Positions 33,100-41,961 of a stretch of 64,000 bases of DNA are shown here, one piece after another (position 1 is the first letter of the stretch; the number at the start of each line of letters is the position of its first letter). This DNA comes from UBA6168 sp964423205 (GTDB taxonomy: Bacteria; Bacteroidota; Bacteroidia; Chitinophagales; Saprospiraceae): positions 1-64,000 of the forward strand of contig CAYRDX010000006.1 in assembly GCA_964423205.1 (NCBI GenBank), given 5' to 3'. The notes below the pieces were generated by a model. The model saw nothing but the letters and a program-made list of their open reading frames with translations, did no database searches and was not told where the DNA came from. Made by a program: the position numbers and the translations under genes.

Positions 33100-33810
33100 A
33101 TGAGAAAAATCGCCGTTTCAGATATCCACGGTTGTGCGCTGACTTTTGATGCCTTGCTGGACAAAATCGCATTGTCGACTACCGACGAGCTATACCTTTT
33201 AGGTGATTATGTGGACAGGGGCCCGGATTCAAAAGGTGTTATCGACATTATTCTGGAGTTGCGGAGCAGGGGGCAAAAAGTAATTTGCCTGAAAGGCAAC
33301 CATGAAGATATGATGCTGAAAGCAATCAATGATAATGAATCGTATCATGAATGGAGAAAGTCCTGGGGTGGCAAGGAAACACTTGCAAGCTTTGGCGCAT
33401 TTTCGATAACTGAACTACCACCGCCCTATTTTGAATTTCTCAATCAGTTGCTTTATTATATCGAAGTGGACGAATTCATTTTGGTGCATGCAGGATTAAA
33501 TTTTCAAACTACCAATCCTCTGATACCAAATGAAAGCATGTTATACTCTCGTTATTGGTACAATAAAATGGATTATGACTGGCTCAATGACAGGGTGGTT
33601 GTTCATGGACATACTCCGGTCGCAAAATCAGAGATTGAGGACATGCTGGAACATTTGACCTTCAGAATGGTAATAAATATCGACTGTGGCTGTTTTGCAA
33701 ACCACCTTCCCGGAAAGGGTTACCTCTGTGCATTCGACATAACAAACCGTGAACTCATCTTTCAGCCTAGCATCGATGATACGAGTAGTTTTTGGAAAAA
33801 CAGAGCTTAA
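33100..33810 (+). CDS. Serine/threonine-type metallophosphoesterase
   Basis: This 236-residue calcineurin-like phosphoesterase has the full metal-site series: SDIHGC, LLGDYVDRGPDS, LKGNHEDM, a later His in VHAGLNF, and VVHGHTPV. The order and spacing match the bacterial PP1-like/PrpE group, which acts on phosphoproteins or dinucleoside polyphosphates. It has no signal peptide. A tandem repeat and an IS element follow it. Confidence 0.92.
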   Translation: MRKIAVSDIHGCALTFDALLDKIALSTTDELYLLGDYVDRGPDSKGVIDIILELRSRGQKVICLKGNHEDMMLKAINDNESYHEWRKSWGGKETLASFGAFSITELPPPYFEFLNQLLYYIEVDEFILVHAGLNFQTTNPLIPNESMLYSRYWYNKMDYDWLNDRVVVHGHTPVAKSEIEDMLEHLTFRMVINIDCGCFANHLPGKGYLCAFDITNRELIFQPSIDDTSSFWKNRA

Positions 33811-33887
33811 CCACCTTCAAACCACTCAAACCACCTTCAAACCACTCAAACCACCTTCAAACCACTCAAACCACCTTCAAACCACAT
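33811..33887. repeat. 20-bp tandem repeat AACCACCTTCAAACCACTCA
   Basis: About four copies start at the phosphatase stop codon and end exactly where the IS element begins. Shorter relatives lie at 31080-31130 and 56504-56540. Confidence 0.93.
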
Positions 33888-33893
33888 TGACTC

Positions 33894-33939
33894 GTCCTGA
33901 AATAGCTTTACACAAAAACAAGTAAAGTTGTGACAGGAC
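33894..33939 (+). promoter_or_regulatory. Inverted motif pair at the IS left end overlapping the orfA start
   Basis: GTCCTGAAATAGCTTTAC (33895-33912) and GTAAAGTTGTGACAGGAC (33922-33939) are inverted copies of the end motif. The second contains the GTG start codon of orfA, so transposase binding here could repress its own translation or transcription. This is inference. Confidence 0.5.
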
Positions 33940-34325
33940 AAATTAAAAAAGTTAAACCTCAAGGGCGCTATCCGGAAGAACTCAAACGCAAAATTGCGAA
34001 GGAGTATCTTGGCGGCAGGGCCAGTGCAGGTTATTTAGCCGACGAACACGGGCTGAAAAACAAGGGTGTTGTCAAAGAATTTGTCAAATGGTACCGTCGT
34101 AAGGACGAACTTTGTGTTCAAAATGCGGATAGCATGACAGACAAGAAAGGTTCTACAGACAAAGCCGATGAGCAATCAGCCAGGGAACAGGTCAAACAAT
34201 TGAAGCGGCAATTGGAACTTTCCCAATTGAAAGTGGAGGCGCTGGAGACGATGATTGACATAGCCGAAAAAGAATATCAAATCGATATTCGAAAAAAGTC
34301 TGGCGCCAAACAGTTGAAAAAATGA
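33930..34325 (+). CDS. IS3-family transposase OrfA
   Basis: This 131-residue DNA-binding subunit has a GTG start, an HTH of the transposase_8/InsE type (EELKRKIAKEYLGGRASAGYL), and a C-terminal coiled coil (QVKQLKRQLELSQLKVEALE) of leucine-zipper character. It ends KK followed by TGA, overlapping the orfB ATG (ATGA). The 6-A run before the overlap could also allow frameshifting, but restart at ATGA suffices. Confidence 0.92.
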   Translation: MTGQIKKVKPQGRYPEELKRKIAKEYLGGRASAGYLADEHGLKNKGVVKEFVKWYRRKDELCVQNADSMTDKKGSTDKADEQSAREQVKQLKRQLELSQLKVEALETMIDIAEKEYQIDIRKKSGAKQLKK

Positions 34326-35257
34326 AATCATTCTACAAGGCGGTTGGCCTATCCGTCTTGTGTGGACTGTTTGGCAAAAGTCGCCAGGCCTATTACGAAC
34401 AAGTGTGGCACGAAGAGAAAGAACTTTTTGAGGCTGCCGTCATAGTTGACCTTGTCAGACACGAGCGCCAGGTGGCCCGCCGGGTAGGCGGCCGCAACCT
34501 GTACCGGATACTAAAGCCTGCACTGGAGGCCCGGCAAATCTTCATCGGGCGGGACCGCTTCTTCGACGTGTTGCGTCAGAACGGCCTGCTGGTCAAGCGC
34601 CGGCGCCGCCGGACGATAACGACTCTGAGCCGGCACAACCTGCCGCTGTGGCCCAACCTGGCCAAAGAACTGCAGGTGGTACATGCAGAGCAGCTCTGGG
34701 TCAGCGACATCACCTACATTCGGGTGGGCGAAGGTTTCTGTTACCTGATTCTGGTAATGGATGCCTACTCACACCAGGTCGTGGGCTGGAATTTTGGGCT
34801 GGTCATGGACGCAGCTTTCTGTGTTGAAGCCTTGAAAATGGCACTTGCCTCCCGACAGTATCCGGAGCGTAAACTGATGCATCACTCTGACCGGGGGCTG
34901 CAATACTGCTCCAGGTTGTACACAGACCTGCTCAAAACGAACCACATACTCATTAGTATGACTGAAAATGGTGACCCACTGGAGAATGCCATCGCCGAAC
35001 GGATGAATGGCATATTGAAAGACAACTTTGAGATAGACCGCACTTTTTCTTCCTTTGAAGAAGCCCGGCAGTTCATCCTTGAAGCTATTCAGTACTACAA
35101 TGAGCGCCGCCCCCACTCCTCGTGCGACAACCTGACGCCAAAAGAGGCGCACACCCGCACAGGGGAGTTGAAAAAGAATTGGAAGAGCTTTGCAGAAAAA
35201 GCCTTGTCCAAAGTTCAAAAAGAGGCGGAAGTAAACAGCGCCGCCCCAAATGGGTGA
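34322..35257 (+). CDS. IS3-family transposase OrfB, DDE catalytic subunit
   Basis: This 311-residue integrase-core transposase has an HTH_21-type N-terminus (VGGRNLYRILKPAL) and the rve domain. The catalytic triad is Asp 129 (WVSDITYI), Asp 190 (HHSDRGLQY) and Glu 226 (ENAIAERMNG), with 35 residues between the last two, as in IS3 transposases. The typical tail YNERRPHSS is present. Nothing suggests inactivation, so the element may be active. Confidence 0.95.
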   Translation: MKSFYKAVGLSVLCGLFGKSRQAYYEQVWHEEKELFEAAVIVDLVRHERQVARRVGGRNLYRILKPALEARQIFIGRDRFFDVLRQNGLLVKRRRRRTITTLSRHNLPLWPNLAKELQVVHAEQLWVSDITYIRVGEGFCYLILVMDAYSHQVVGWNFGLVMDAAFCVEALKMALASRQYPERKLMHHSDRGLQYCSRLYTDLLKTNHILISMTENGDPLENAIAERMNGILKDNFEIDRTFSSFEEARQFILEAIQYYNERRPHSSCDNLTPKEAHTRTGELKKNWKSFAEKALSKVQKEAEVNSAAPNG

Positions 35258-35262
35258 ATCGC

Positions 35263-35332
35263 CAGTTAACCGCTCAGGCAAAATTGGCATTTGGGCAGCA
35301 ACCCAAAATTGCCTAAGCGGTCAACTGGCTGG
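35263..35332. repeat. Long hairpin inside the IS after orfB
   Basis: GCCAGTTAACCGCTCAGGCA pairs with TGCCTAAGCGGTCAACTGGC, with further pairing at the loop side. There are 27-nt arms with few mismatches and a loop of about 14 nt, starting 5 bp after the orfB stop codon. It is a plausible terminator or processing hairpin. Confidence 0.8.
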
Positions 35333-35370
35333 GTATGTCAATGGCCCCGAAAAGAGCCGCCAGGGATTTT

Positions 35371-35491
35371 TGACTGTAATGGAATTTCAGGATTTAATTT
35401 CCAGCTGTAATGTTTTTTCAGGACTATTTTTGTGACTGTAGAATTCCAGCCGGACTATCTTTAACCTGTAAAGTTTTTTCAGGACGACACA
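35371..35491 (+). repeat. 31-bp periodic end-motif array at the IS right end
   Basis: Four copies of a CTGTAATGTTTTTTCAGGAC-like motif start at 35374, 35405, 35436 and 35466 (spacings 31, 31, 30). The last is the right terminal repeat itself. Phased copies about three helical turns apart look like several transposase-binding sites. Confidence 0.75.
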
Positions 35492-35494
35492 CAT

Positions 35495-35551
35495 AAGTTC
35501 ATAGTTCATAACTCATAACTCATAACTCATAACTCATAGTTCATAACTCAT
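35495..35551. repeat. CATAACT microsatellite after the IS
   Basis: Tandem CATAACT/CATAGTT units (mostly 10-bp period TAACTCATAA) fill the gap between the IS and the stop codon of the amidohydrolase gene. Confidence 0.9.
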
Positions 35552-35578
35552 CCCTCACTCTCTGTCCTTCAATCCTTA

Positions 35579-36907
35579 TCACTTTACCCTTCGCCCGTGT
35601 TTGATAATCATATCAACCCTTTGCAGCAGTGCTATATGACGGAGTACATCACCTTTTACTGCAATGATATCGGCGTATTTTCCCGGCTCAATGGTTCCAT
35701 AATTTTTGTCAACACCCTGAGCAACAGCAGGCCAGTAAGTAGCTGATTTGATGGCCAACATCGGGTCGTAACCCAGATGGTTCACCCAAACATCCAACTC
35801 ATTCCATGTGCTCTGGCTGTGGAATTTCATAGGAATGCCGGAATCAGTGCCTATGAGCATTACAACGCCTGATTCTTTCAACTGCTCAAATTTCCGCTTA
35901 AGAGTCGGTTTGCGATATGGTGTTATCTGGAAGTAGGAAAGTCTTTGAGGAAAGCGGATACTTTCTTTGATGTCCTGAATGATGCTATCAGGTAGGCCAA
36001 GATGCCAGGAGGTATTGTCGAGATGCTCTGGATTATCGCGCACGTATTCGTAGTTCCATAGTCCTTCTATAGTGGGCGTCCAGAATAGTTTTTTTCCGGA
36101 GCCTGTTCGTTCTTTTATCATCAGCATGATGTCGGGAGCAAATTCTGGAGCAGTAGCCTGTCCTGTATGTTCAAAGAAGTCGACACCAGCAAGCAAACCG
36201 CGACGTATTTCTTCAGGCCGATGCGAGTGCGCCACCACTGTTAATTTGTGTTTATGGGCTTCATCAACAACGGCATACACCTCATCCATAGTCATCAGGT
36301 CCTGGTCAATGAGTTTGATGCAATCCACACCTGCTTTGGCAAGTTTACGCACCTTTGCCCTCGCATCTTCGGCTCCTTTTACTCCCCAGCGAAATTGCTC
36401 AGTACCCGGATAAGGTTCATGCTGGATAAAGGGTCCCGAAACATAAAGCGTTGGCCCTTCAATTTCTCCCTTGTTGATGGCATCTCGCACAGCAATACAA
36501 TCTTCCAGCGGCCCTCCGAGGTCACGAGCACTGGTCACACCTGCGTACAAGAGTTGTTTGGCGGAAGCCGGCATGATGACACTGCGGAATAAGGGTGGGT
36601 ATTTGGCATCCCAATACGGATAGTCGCTGTGTCCGTTAATCATCAAATGCACGTGCATGTCCCAGAGTCCTGGCAATACACTCATGCCTTCCGTGGAAAT
36701 TACTTCTGCACCCTCTGGTACTCTGAGATTGCCCTGATGACCTACAGCAATGATGCGCTCACCCTGGATGAGGATGACACTGTTATGGATAGGCTTTCCA
36801 CCATAACCGTCAATTAAAGTGCCTCCAACCAGCGCTTTAATACCAGATTGGCTGAATGCGGTTGTTGCAGTGAAAATCAAAAGAAGAAGATAAAGAAGGT
36901 GGTTCAT
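35579..36907 (-). CDS. Secreted amidohydrolase (imidazolonepropionase-like)
   Basis: This 442-residue protein has a Sec signal peptide (LLYLLLLIFTATTAFSQ). It carries the amidohydrolase fold: metal site WDMHVHL near residue 85, the metal-bridging region CIKLIDQDLMT, His in VVAHSHRPEE and GVDFFEHTGQ, and Asp in LIGTDSGIPM. The C-terminus EPGKYADIIAVKGDVL returns to the beta-sandwich. Relatives include Xaa-Pro/Xaa-Arg dipeptidases (Sgx9260-like). An exported peptidase or cyclic amidase is likely; the substrate is unknown. It is divergent from the receptor gene. Confidence 0.88.
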   Translation of the reverse strand: MNHLLYLLLLIFTATTAFSQSGIKALVGGTLIDGYGGKPIHNSVILIQGERIIAVGHQGNLRVPEGAEVISTEGMSVLPGLWDMHVHLMINGHSDYPYWDAKYPPLFRSVIMPASAKQLLYAGVTSARDLGGPLEDCIAVRDAINKGEIEGPTLYVSGPFIQHEPYPGTEQFRWGVKGAEDARAKVRKLAKAGVDCIKLIDQDLMTMDEVYAVVDEAHKHKLTVVAHSHRPEEIRRGLLAGVDFFEHTGQATAPEFAPDIMLMIKERTGSGKKLFWTPTIEGLWNYEYVRDNPEHLDNTSWHLGLPDSIIQDIKESIRFPQRLSYFQITPYRKPTLKRKFEQLKESGVVMLIGTDSGIPMKFHSQSTWNELDVWVNHLGYDPMLAIKSATYWPAVAQGVDKNYGTIEPGKYADIIAVKGDVLRHIALLQRVDMIIKHGRRVK

Positions 36908-36929
36908 CGTTTTTTGTTTTTTGTTTCAA

Positions 36930-36937
36930 CAAAATTA
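36930..36937 (-). promoter_or_regulatory. Putative -7 box TAATTTTG for the amidohydrolase
   Basis: It matches TAnnTTTG on the minus strand, 22 bp before the start codon. Confidence 0.4.
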
Positions 36938-36979
36938 GAAAAGCCGATAATAGGTTTTTAATTTCAAGCACAAAATAAG

Positions 36980-37009
36980 TTTGGTCATTGAGCTTCTTTT
37001 CTAAATTTG
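36980..37009 (+). promoter_or_regulatory. Bacteroidota-type promoter for the Oar-like receptor
   Basis: TTTG (36980-36983), 18 bp, then TAAATTTG (37002-37009) match the TTTG/TAnnTTTG consensus at nearly the usual spacing. The start codon is 37 bp downstream. Confidence 0.65.
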
Positions 37010-37046
37010 CAGACCTTCATTTTTACTTTCACCAACAAACAAAACT

Positions 37047-40000
37047 ATGAATCGACTTTTTCTCGCCTTGGCATTTTTGTTCACTGCAACACTTTCCGGA
37101 TTTTCACAGGTGACCACCTCATCTATGACCGGTACTGTTGTGGATGAATCCGGACAAACATTGCCCGGAGCAACTGTGATTGCTACACACCTTCCATCGG
37201 GAACAACCTATGGGGTTATTTCCCGTGAAGATGGAAGTTTTACCATTCCAAACGTGAGGGTAGGAGGCCCTTACAAAGTAGAAGCGTCGTTTACCGGATT
37301 CTCTCCCAAAGTTATTGAAGACATTTTTCTGAAATTGGGTGAAAAGAAGACATTGGAAATGTTGCTTCGTACTGGAGTTGAACTGCAGGAGGTAGTCATC
37401 ACTGGTGGCCGTGGCGCTGCCATAAACAAAGACAGGACAGGTGCTTCTTCGTTTATCAACAACGAACAACTTCGCACGCTTCCTACTATTACCCGTTCGA
37501 CTGCCGACCTTACAAGGTTGAACCCAATGGCTGCAGAAGGAGGGTCTTTTGCCGGCCGCAACGACCAGTTCAACAATTATTCCCTCGATGGAAGCATCTT
37601 CAACAACCCCTTTGGTTTGGATGCAGCTACTCCGGGTGGACAAACCGATGCACAACCGGTTTCTCTGGATGCCATTGACCAGCTTATAGTAAATATTGCT
37701 CCTTACGATATTACACAGGCAGGATTTACCGGCGCCTCTGTAGATGCGGTTACGAAGTCTGGTACCAATAATTTCACCGGTTCAGTATTCAGCTACTACC
37801 GAAACAAGGACATGCTTGGTGTAAAAGTCAAAGATGCAGAAGTGACACGCGGTGACCTGAGCCAACTCCAAAGTGGTTTCAGCATCGGAGGTCCCATTGT
37901 AAAAAACAAAGCCTTCTTCTTTGCCAACTTTGAATTGGAGCGTCGTTCCGACCTCGGTTCCTTCTTTAAAGCCAACAGAGGCCAGGCTGGCTCCGATGTT
38001 TCCAGGGTTCTCGCTTCCGATATGCAGAAGGTGTCAACTCTTTTGAAGAGTACTTTTGGATATGAAACAGGTGCTTTTGAAGACTTCAAGCACCAAACCA
38101 ACAACATGAAGGGTATTCTCAAGTTCGACGTGAACCTGAGCGATGCTCATAAACTGACAACAACTTTCAACTTCCTCGATGCTTTCAAGGAAAAACCTGC
38201 CCACCCGTCGGCCATTGGTCGTCGTGGTCCGGACTTCCAGACCCTGCAGTTTGAAAATTCCGGTTACAGAATCAATAACAAACTGTTCTCTGGTATCGCG
38301 GAATTAAAGTCTATTTTCACGAACAAGTTTGCCAATAAACTGCAGGTTGGTTACACTGAGTTCCGCGATTCACGCGATCCATTCTCAGCACCATTCCCGG
38401 TTCTAAATATCGGTAAAGACGGCGTCCGTTACATAGTGGCAGGGCATGAGCCTTTCTCTATTCACAACCGCCTCGACCAGTTTGTTTATCAGATAACCGA
38501 TAACTTCAACATTTACCTGAAAGGCCATACCCTCACACTCGGAACCAGTCTTGAGCGCTTTGATTTCGATAACTCCTTTAACCTGACAGGTTATGGTGCA
38601 AGGGTGTTCTTCCCTGATGTGGACATTGCCAATATAGAAACGGTGATCAAATCTGCTGATTTTGCTAAGGAAGTTGCTGATGCCCGCAAAGCGTTTGAAG
38701 ACAATAACAAGAACAATACCTGGGCATTGGCTGAAACTAATCTTGGTCAATGGGCTTTCTACGTACAGGACGAATGGAGTGTGAGCGATAACCTGACTGT
38801 GACGCTTGGTCTGAGGGCTGACAAGCCGCTCTATTTCGATACAAAAGATAAGATACAGGAAAACATTGCACGCAACTGCTGCTATGATCCAAAAATAACC
38901 TATTATGATGAGAATGGCGTAGAGACCAAGTTTGACCACACCGTGCTGCCAGAACAAAAACCGCTGATTTCTCCCCGACTTGGCTTTAACTACGACCTGC
39001 ATGGCGACCAAACCGCTCAATTGCGCGGTGGTACCGGTTTGTTCACCGGCCGTTTCCCATTTGTATGGATAGGCAACCAGGTGGCCAACCCGAACTTCTT
39101 CTTTTATGTCACCACTGCTCCTGACTTCAAATTCCCACAGGTTTGGCGTTCCAATCTCGGATATGACCGCAAAATGGGCAATGGCTGGACCATTACCTGG
39201 GATTTGATTTACACGAAAGACATCAATGCCATGATGGTGAGAAACTATGGCTTGAAACTCCCAACGGGCAAGTTGACGGGTATCGACAAGCGACCAATTT
39301 ACACAGCAAAAGATCGTGCCCAGGTATTCGGTGCTGCTACCAATGCCTATGTTTTTACCAACACGGGTCTTGGTCGCATTTGGAACACTACGCTGCAATT
39401 GGAGAAAACTTTTGCCAGTGGAATGAAGGTGACTTTGGGTTACAACTACCTCGATGCTCAGGATGCTGCTTCCATCGATGCAGAGATTTCATCAGATGCT
39501 TATGACAGGAATCCAGCTAACATCGTACATAGCAACAGAGCAGAATTGGCTCCATCTCTGTATGGCAACAAACACCGCTTCGTAGGTTCACTGTACAAGA
39601 AATTCACTTATGGCGAGAAATGGGCTACTCACCTGGCCTTCTTTGCTGAACACGTTCAGGGTGGCAGATACAGCTACACTTATTCCGGTGACATCAACAA
39701 CGACGGCTCTCCTCTGAACGACCTGATTTACATCCCGACGGATGTGCAGATCGACCAGATGCAGTTCAGTGGTAACGCCACTCAGCAGTCTTTGCAGCGC
39801 ATTGGTTTGAAATACTTCATCGCACAGGATGAGTACCTTAGCAGCCGCCGTGGTTTGTATGCTGAAAAATATGGTTCTGTAAGCCCGTGGTACGGCAGAT
39901 GGGATCTGCGCGTGATGCAGGAAATGGGATTGGCCAATGGCCACAGCATTCAGCTCAGTCTCGACCTCCTGAACTTTGGGAATCTCATCAGCTCAGAGTG

Positions 40001-40172
40001 GGGCGTTCGTCAGGTAGCGACTTATACCGGTTTGGCACAGCCAATCGGTGTTTCAGTTGCCAATGGCGTACCAACATACAGCTTCGACAATGCCCAAAAC
40101 TTCACCTTCCAGAACGATTTCTCCTTGAACTCCAGATGGCAGGCTCAGTTGGGATTGCGGTATAATTTCTGA
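37047..40172 (+). CDS. TonB-dependent receptor, Oar-like
   Basis: This 1041-residue outer membrane protein has a signal peptide (LFLALAFLFTATLSGFSQ). A carboxypeptidase-regulatory-like domain (about 22-110: MTGTVVDESGQTLPGATV) is followed by a plug with EVVITGGRG and NNYSLDGSIFNNPFGL, then a large beta-barrel ending in an aromatic residue (LGLRYNF). The Oar type of this phylum is linked to protein or peptide uptake and to cell-surface function. There is no SusD-like partner next door, which argues against a polysaccharide locus. It has its own promoter and terminator. Confidence 0.93.
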   Translation: MNRLFLALAFLFTATLSGFSQVTTSSMTGTVVDESGQTLPGATVIATHLPSGTTYGVISREDGSFTIPNVRVGGPYKVEASFTGFSPKVIEDIFLKLGEKKTLEMLLRTGVELQEVVITGGRGAAINKDRTGASSFINNEQLRTLPTITRSTADLTRLNPMAAEGGSFAGRNDQFNNYSLDGSIFNNPFGLDAATPGGQTDAQPVSLDAIDQLIVNIAPYDITQAGFTGASVDAVTKSGTNNFTGSVFSYYRNKDMLGVKVKDAEVTRGDLSQLQSGFSIGGPIVKNKAFFFANFELERRSDLGSFFKANRGQAGSDVSRVLASDMQKVSTLLKSTFGYETGAFEDFKHQTNNMKGILKFDVNLSDAHKLTTTFNFLDAFKEKPAHPSAIGRRGPDFQTLQFENSGYRINNKLFSGIAELKSIFTNKFANKLQVGYTEFRDSRDPFSAPFPVLNIGKDGVRYIVAGHEPFSIHNRLDQFVYQITDNFNIYLKGHTLTLGTSLERFDFDNSFNLTGYGARVFFPDVDIANIETVIKSADFAKEVADARKAFEDNNKNNTWALAETNLGQWAFYVQDEWSVSDNLTVTLGLRADKPLYFDTKDKIQENIARNCCYDPKITYYDENGVETKFDHTVLPEQKPLISPRLGFNYDLHGDQTAQLRGGTGLFTGRFPFVWIGNQVANPNFFFYVTTAPDFKFPQVWRSNLGYDRKMGNGWTITWDLIYTKDINAMMVRNYGLKLPTGKLTGIDKRPIYTAKDRAQVFGAATNAYVFTNTGLGRIWNTTLQLEKTFASGMKVTLGYNYLDAQDAASIDAEISSDAYDRNPANIVHSNRAELAPSLYGNKHRFVGSLYKKFTYGEKWATHLAFFAEHVQGGRYSYTYSGDINNDGSPLNDLIYIPTDVQIDQMQFSGNATQQSLQRIGLKYFIAQDEYLSSRRGLYAEKYGSVSPWYGRWDLRVMQEMGLANGHSIQLSLDLLNFGNLISSEWGVRQVATYTGLAQPIGVSVANGVPTYSFDNAQNFTFQNDFSLNSRWQAQLGLRYNF

Positions 40173-40237
40173 TCGTGTGAGGATAAGAGGATAGGAAGAT
40201 TTACACCTCATTATAATTCTGACCGATGAAATGACGG

Positions 40238-40272
40238 CGGGAGTGCAGCGATGCGCTCCCGTTTTGATTTTT
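40238..40272 (+). terminator. Intrinsic terminator after the Oar-like gene
   Basis: The stem CGGGAGTGCA / TGCGCTCCCG has a 4-nt loop and is followed by TTTTGATTTTT, 66 bp after the stop codon. Confidence 0.8.
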
Positions 40273-40324
40273 GGAAATACGGTAGTTTTTAGATGTTTAC
40301 TGCGATGGTTCTTGAATCGATTAA

Positions 40325-40355
40325 GATTTGACAAATCCCGAAGAATTGTCAAATC
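40325..40355. repeat. 10-bp inverted repeat GATTTGACAA/TTGTCAAATC
   Basis: Perfect 10-bp arms with an 11-nt loop between the receptor terminator and hutI. It may be a second terminator facing hutI or a dispersed hairpin. Confidence 0.7.
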
Positions 40356-40365
40356 TGCAGCCTTC

Positions 40366-40448
40366 AAACTTCAAACTCCTAACTTCAAACTTCAAACTCC
40401 GAACTTCAAACTTCAAACTTCGAACTTCGAACTTCAAACTTCAAACTC
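40366..40448. repeat. CTTCAAACTTCAAA microsatellite
   Basis: 7-nt period units (AACTTCA/AACTCCG/AACTTCG) reach into the last codons of hutI at 40441-40448, so the repeat helps encode the hutI C-terminus. Confidence 0.9.
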
Positions 40449-41676
40449 CCCTGACTAAGACTTTCTCAATCCAATCTGAACCAAAGGCATAAGGCATATA
40501 GGCAACTGAGGGTATAGGTTTGGTAAGAATAAAATTGGCGGCCTTACCTCGTGCGATACTGCCGTATTCTTTATCCGACTCCAATGCAAAGGCACCATTG
40601 ATGGTGGCTGCCTGAATGGCTTCTTCCGGCAGCATTTTCATTTGTATGCAGGCGAGTGACAGGATAAAAGGCATCCGCCCCGATGGGGAAGTTCCGGGGT
40701 TGAAATCCGTTGCTAAGGTGACTGGCAGTCCGGCTTCTATCAGCTTTCGTGCGGGAGGAACAGGATCGTTGAGGAAAAAGGCAGCAGAGGGCAAAAGGGT
40801 GGGGATGGTGGTGCCGGTTTTCAGCGCTTCGACATCTTCATCACTCACGACTTCGAGGTGGTCAACAGAAACGGCGCCATGTTTGACTGCTGCTGTTATA
40901 CCGCCAAGGCTGTAAAACTGGTTGACGTGAATTTTAGCTTTAAGGCCAAACTTTGCCCCGGCTTCCATGATTTGTTCCGTTTCAGCTACTGTAAAGGCCA
41001 CCTTTTCACAGAAAACATCAATGTAGTCTGCAAGGCCTTCACCTGAAATCCTGGGTAGCATTTCCTTGATGATGAGGTCGATGTAGGCCTTTCGATTGTG
41101 CGGTCTGAATTCCATGGGTACGGAATGGGCACCCAGGAAAGTGGATTTAATACCAATAGGTGAAGTTTCTTTTAACCTTCGGATGACGCGCAGCATTTTG
41201 AGTTCACTTTCCACCGTTAGCCCGTAACCACTTTTGATTTCTATCAAACCGGTTCCGCTTTTGATCACCTCCTCCAATCTTTCATAGGCTTGTTCATACA
41301 GCACCTCTTCCGGAGTTTCCTGAAGTCTGCGGGCGGAGTTGAGTATTCCACCTCCTCGCTGGGCAATTTCTTCATAACTGAGTCCTTTGATGCGGTCCAC
41401 CCATTCCACTTCCCGGCTTTTAGCAAAGACAAGATGGGTATGTGAATCACACCAGCAGGGCAATACCATCCTTCCTGAGGCATCTGTGATTTTATCTGCC
41501 CGTTGCGGGCAATGGTTCATGCTTCCAAAGTCTTTAATCAACCCAGCTTCCATCAGCAGAAATGCATATTCGACCCGGGGAAGTGATGAAAGTTGGGTGC
41601 CCGAAACAGGTTTGGTAATTGGAGTATCTTCTGTGAGCAGGAGTACTTTGATATTGGTGAGGAGCAGACTGGGCAT
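40441..41676 (-). CDS. hutI: Imidazolonepropionase
   Basis: This 411-residue cytosolic enzyme of histidine breakdown hydrolyses imidazolone-5-propionate to formiminoglutamate. Family hallmarks are CWCDSHTHLVFAKSRE with the HxH metal site, GGGILNSARRLQE, TGLIEIKSGYGLTVESE, LGAHSVP, KIHVNQFYSLGG, VDHLE and ATDFNPGTSPS. The length is normal. No other hut gene is in the window, so the pathway genes must be scattered. It runs in the same direction as the transporter and aminotransferase genes to its right. Confidence 0.95.
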   Translation of the reverse strand: MPSLLLTNIKVLLLTEDTPITKPVSGTQLSSLPRVEYAFLLMEAGLIKDFGSMNHCPQRADKITDASGRMVLPCWCDSHTHLVFAKSREVEWVDRIKGLSYEEIAQRGGGILNSARRLQETPEEVLYEQAYERLEEVIKSGTGLIEIKSGYGLTVESELKMLRVIRRLKETSPIGIKSTFLGAHSVPMEFRPHNRKAYIDLIIKEMLPRISGEGLADYIDVFCEKVAFTVAETEQIMEAGAKFGLKAKIHVNQFYSLGGITAAVKHGAVSVDHLEVVSDEDVEALKTGTTIPTLLPSAAFFLNDPVPPARKLIEAGLPVTLATDFNPGTSPSGRMPFILSLACIQMKMLPEEAIQAATINGAFALESDKEYGSIARGKAANFILTKPIPSVAYMPYAFGSDWIEKVLVRGV

Positions 41677-41733
41677 GAGAATTTTTTTTCCTTAAAGAAT
41701 ATGCTGGCAAAAGTGCAGAAAGATGTTCAAAAA

Positions 41734-41950
41734 AGTAAAAAGGCAAAAGGAAAGAGGAAAAAGGAAATTGGACTCCGAGTACTCGGGGGAAATTGGAAAA
41801 TAACCAAGCCCCAGCAACCAACTGCCAACTGCCAACCCCGAAGGGGCAAGCAGCCAAGAGCCAAGAGCCAACCGCCAAAAGCCAACCGCCAACTGATTTT
41901 CAAGTGGTTAAGAAAACAATTTGGCATCTTTATTTTTGACTCATTACTAA
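41734..41950 (-). repeat. Dispersed composite repeat, copy 2 (long form, inverted)
   Basis: On the minus strand it reads: TTAGTAATGAGTCAAAAATA, the hairpin core GCCAAATTGTTTTC ... GAAAATCAGTTGGC, TTGGCTCT-type heptamers with CCCCTTCGGGG, then a CGAGTACTCGG palindrome block and a CTTTTTACTTT tail. Its core is identical to that of the copy at 47031. It lies between hutI and the SLC13 gene. Confidence 0.9.
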
Positions 41951-41961
41951 GTGCACCAGGA

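Larger units (their letters stand above)
33888..35491 (+). mobile_element. IS3-family insertion sequence, complete, 1604 bp
   Basis: The left end is TGACTCGTCCTGAAATAGC. The right end, reverse-complemented, is TGTGTCGTCCTGAAAAAAC and both continue CTTTACA; so both ends start with TG, as in IS3. CAT flanks both sides (33885-33887 and 35492-35494), a 3-bp target duplication. Two overlapping transposase frames are intact. The right noncoding part holds a long hairpin and a periodic repeat array, listed separately. Confidence 0.92.

Noticed and set aside
34322..35257. Cargo or defence gene inside the IS
   Set aside because: Only orfA and orfB are present between the inverted ends.
38403..39398. 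331-codon frame opposite the TonB-dependent receptor
   Set aside because: It is long but fully antisense to the barrel-coding region of a clear Oar-like gene; no recognisable motif.
37047..40172. Polysaccharide utilisation locus
   Set aside because: The receptor is Oar-like and no SusD-like gene, sigma/anti-sigma pair or clustered glycoside hydrolase lies beside it.
41734..41950. Small membrane proteins of the LALGSWLLAPSG type
   Set aside because: Frames through the heptamer repeats give repetitive Leu/Ala/Trp/Gly text in all copies (also at 20646, 26472, 47085, 59071). They are translations of the repeat, not genes.
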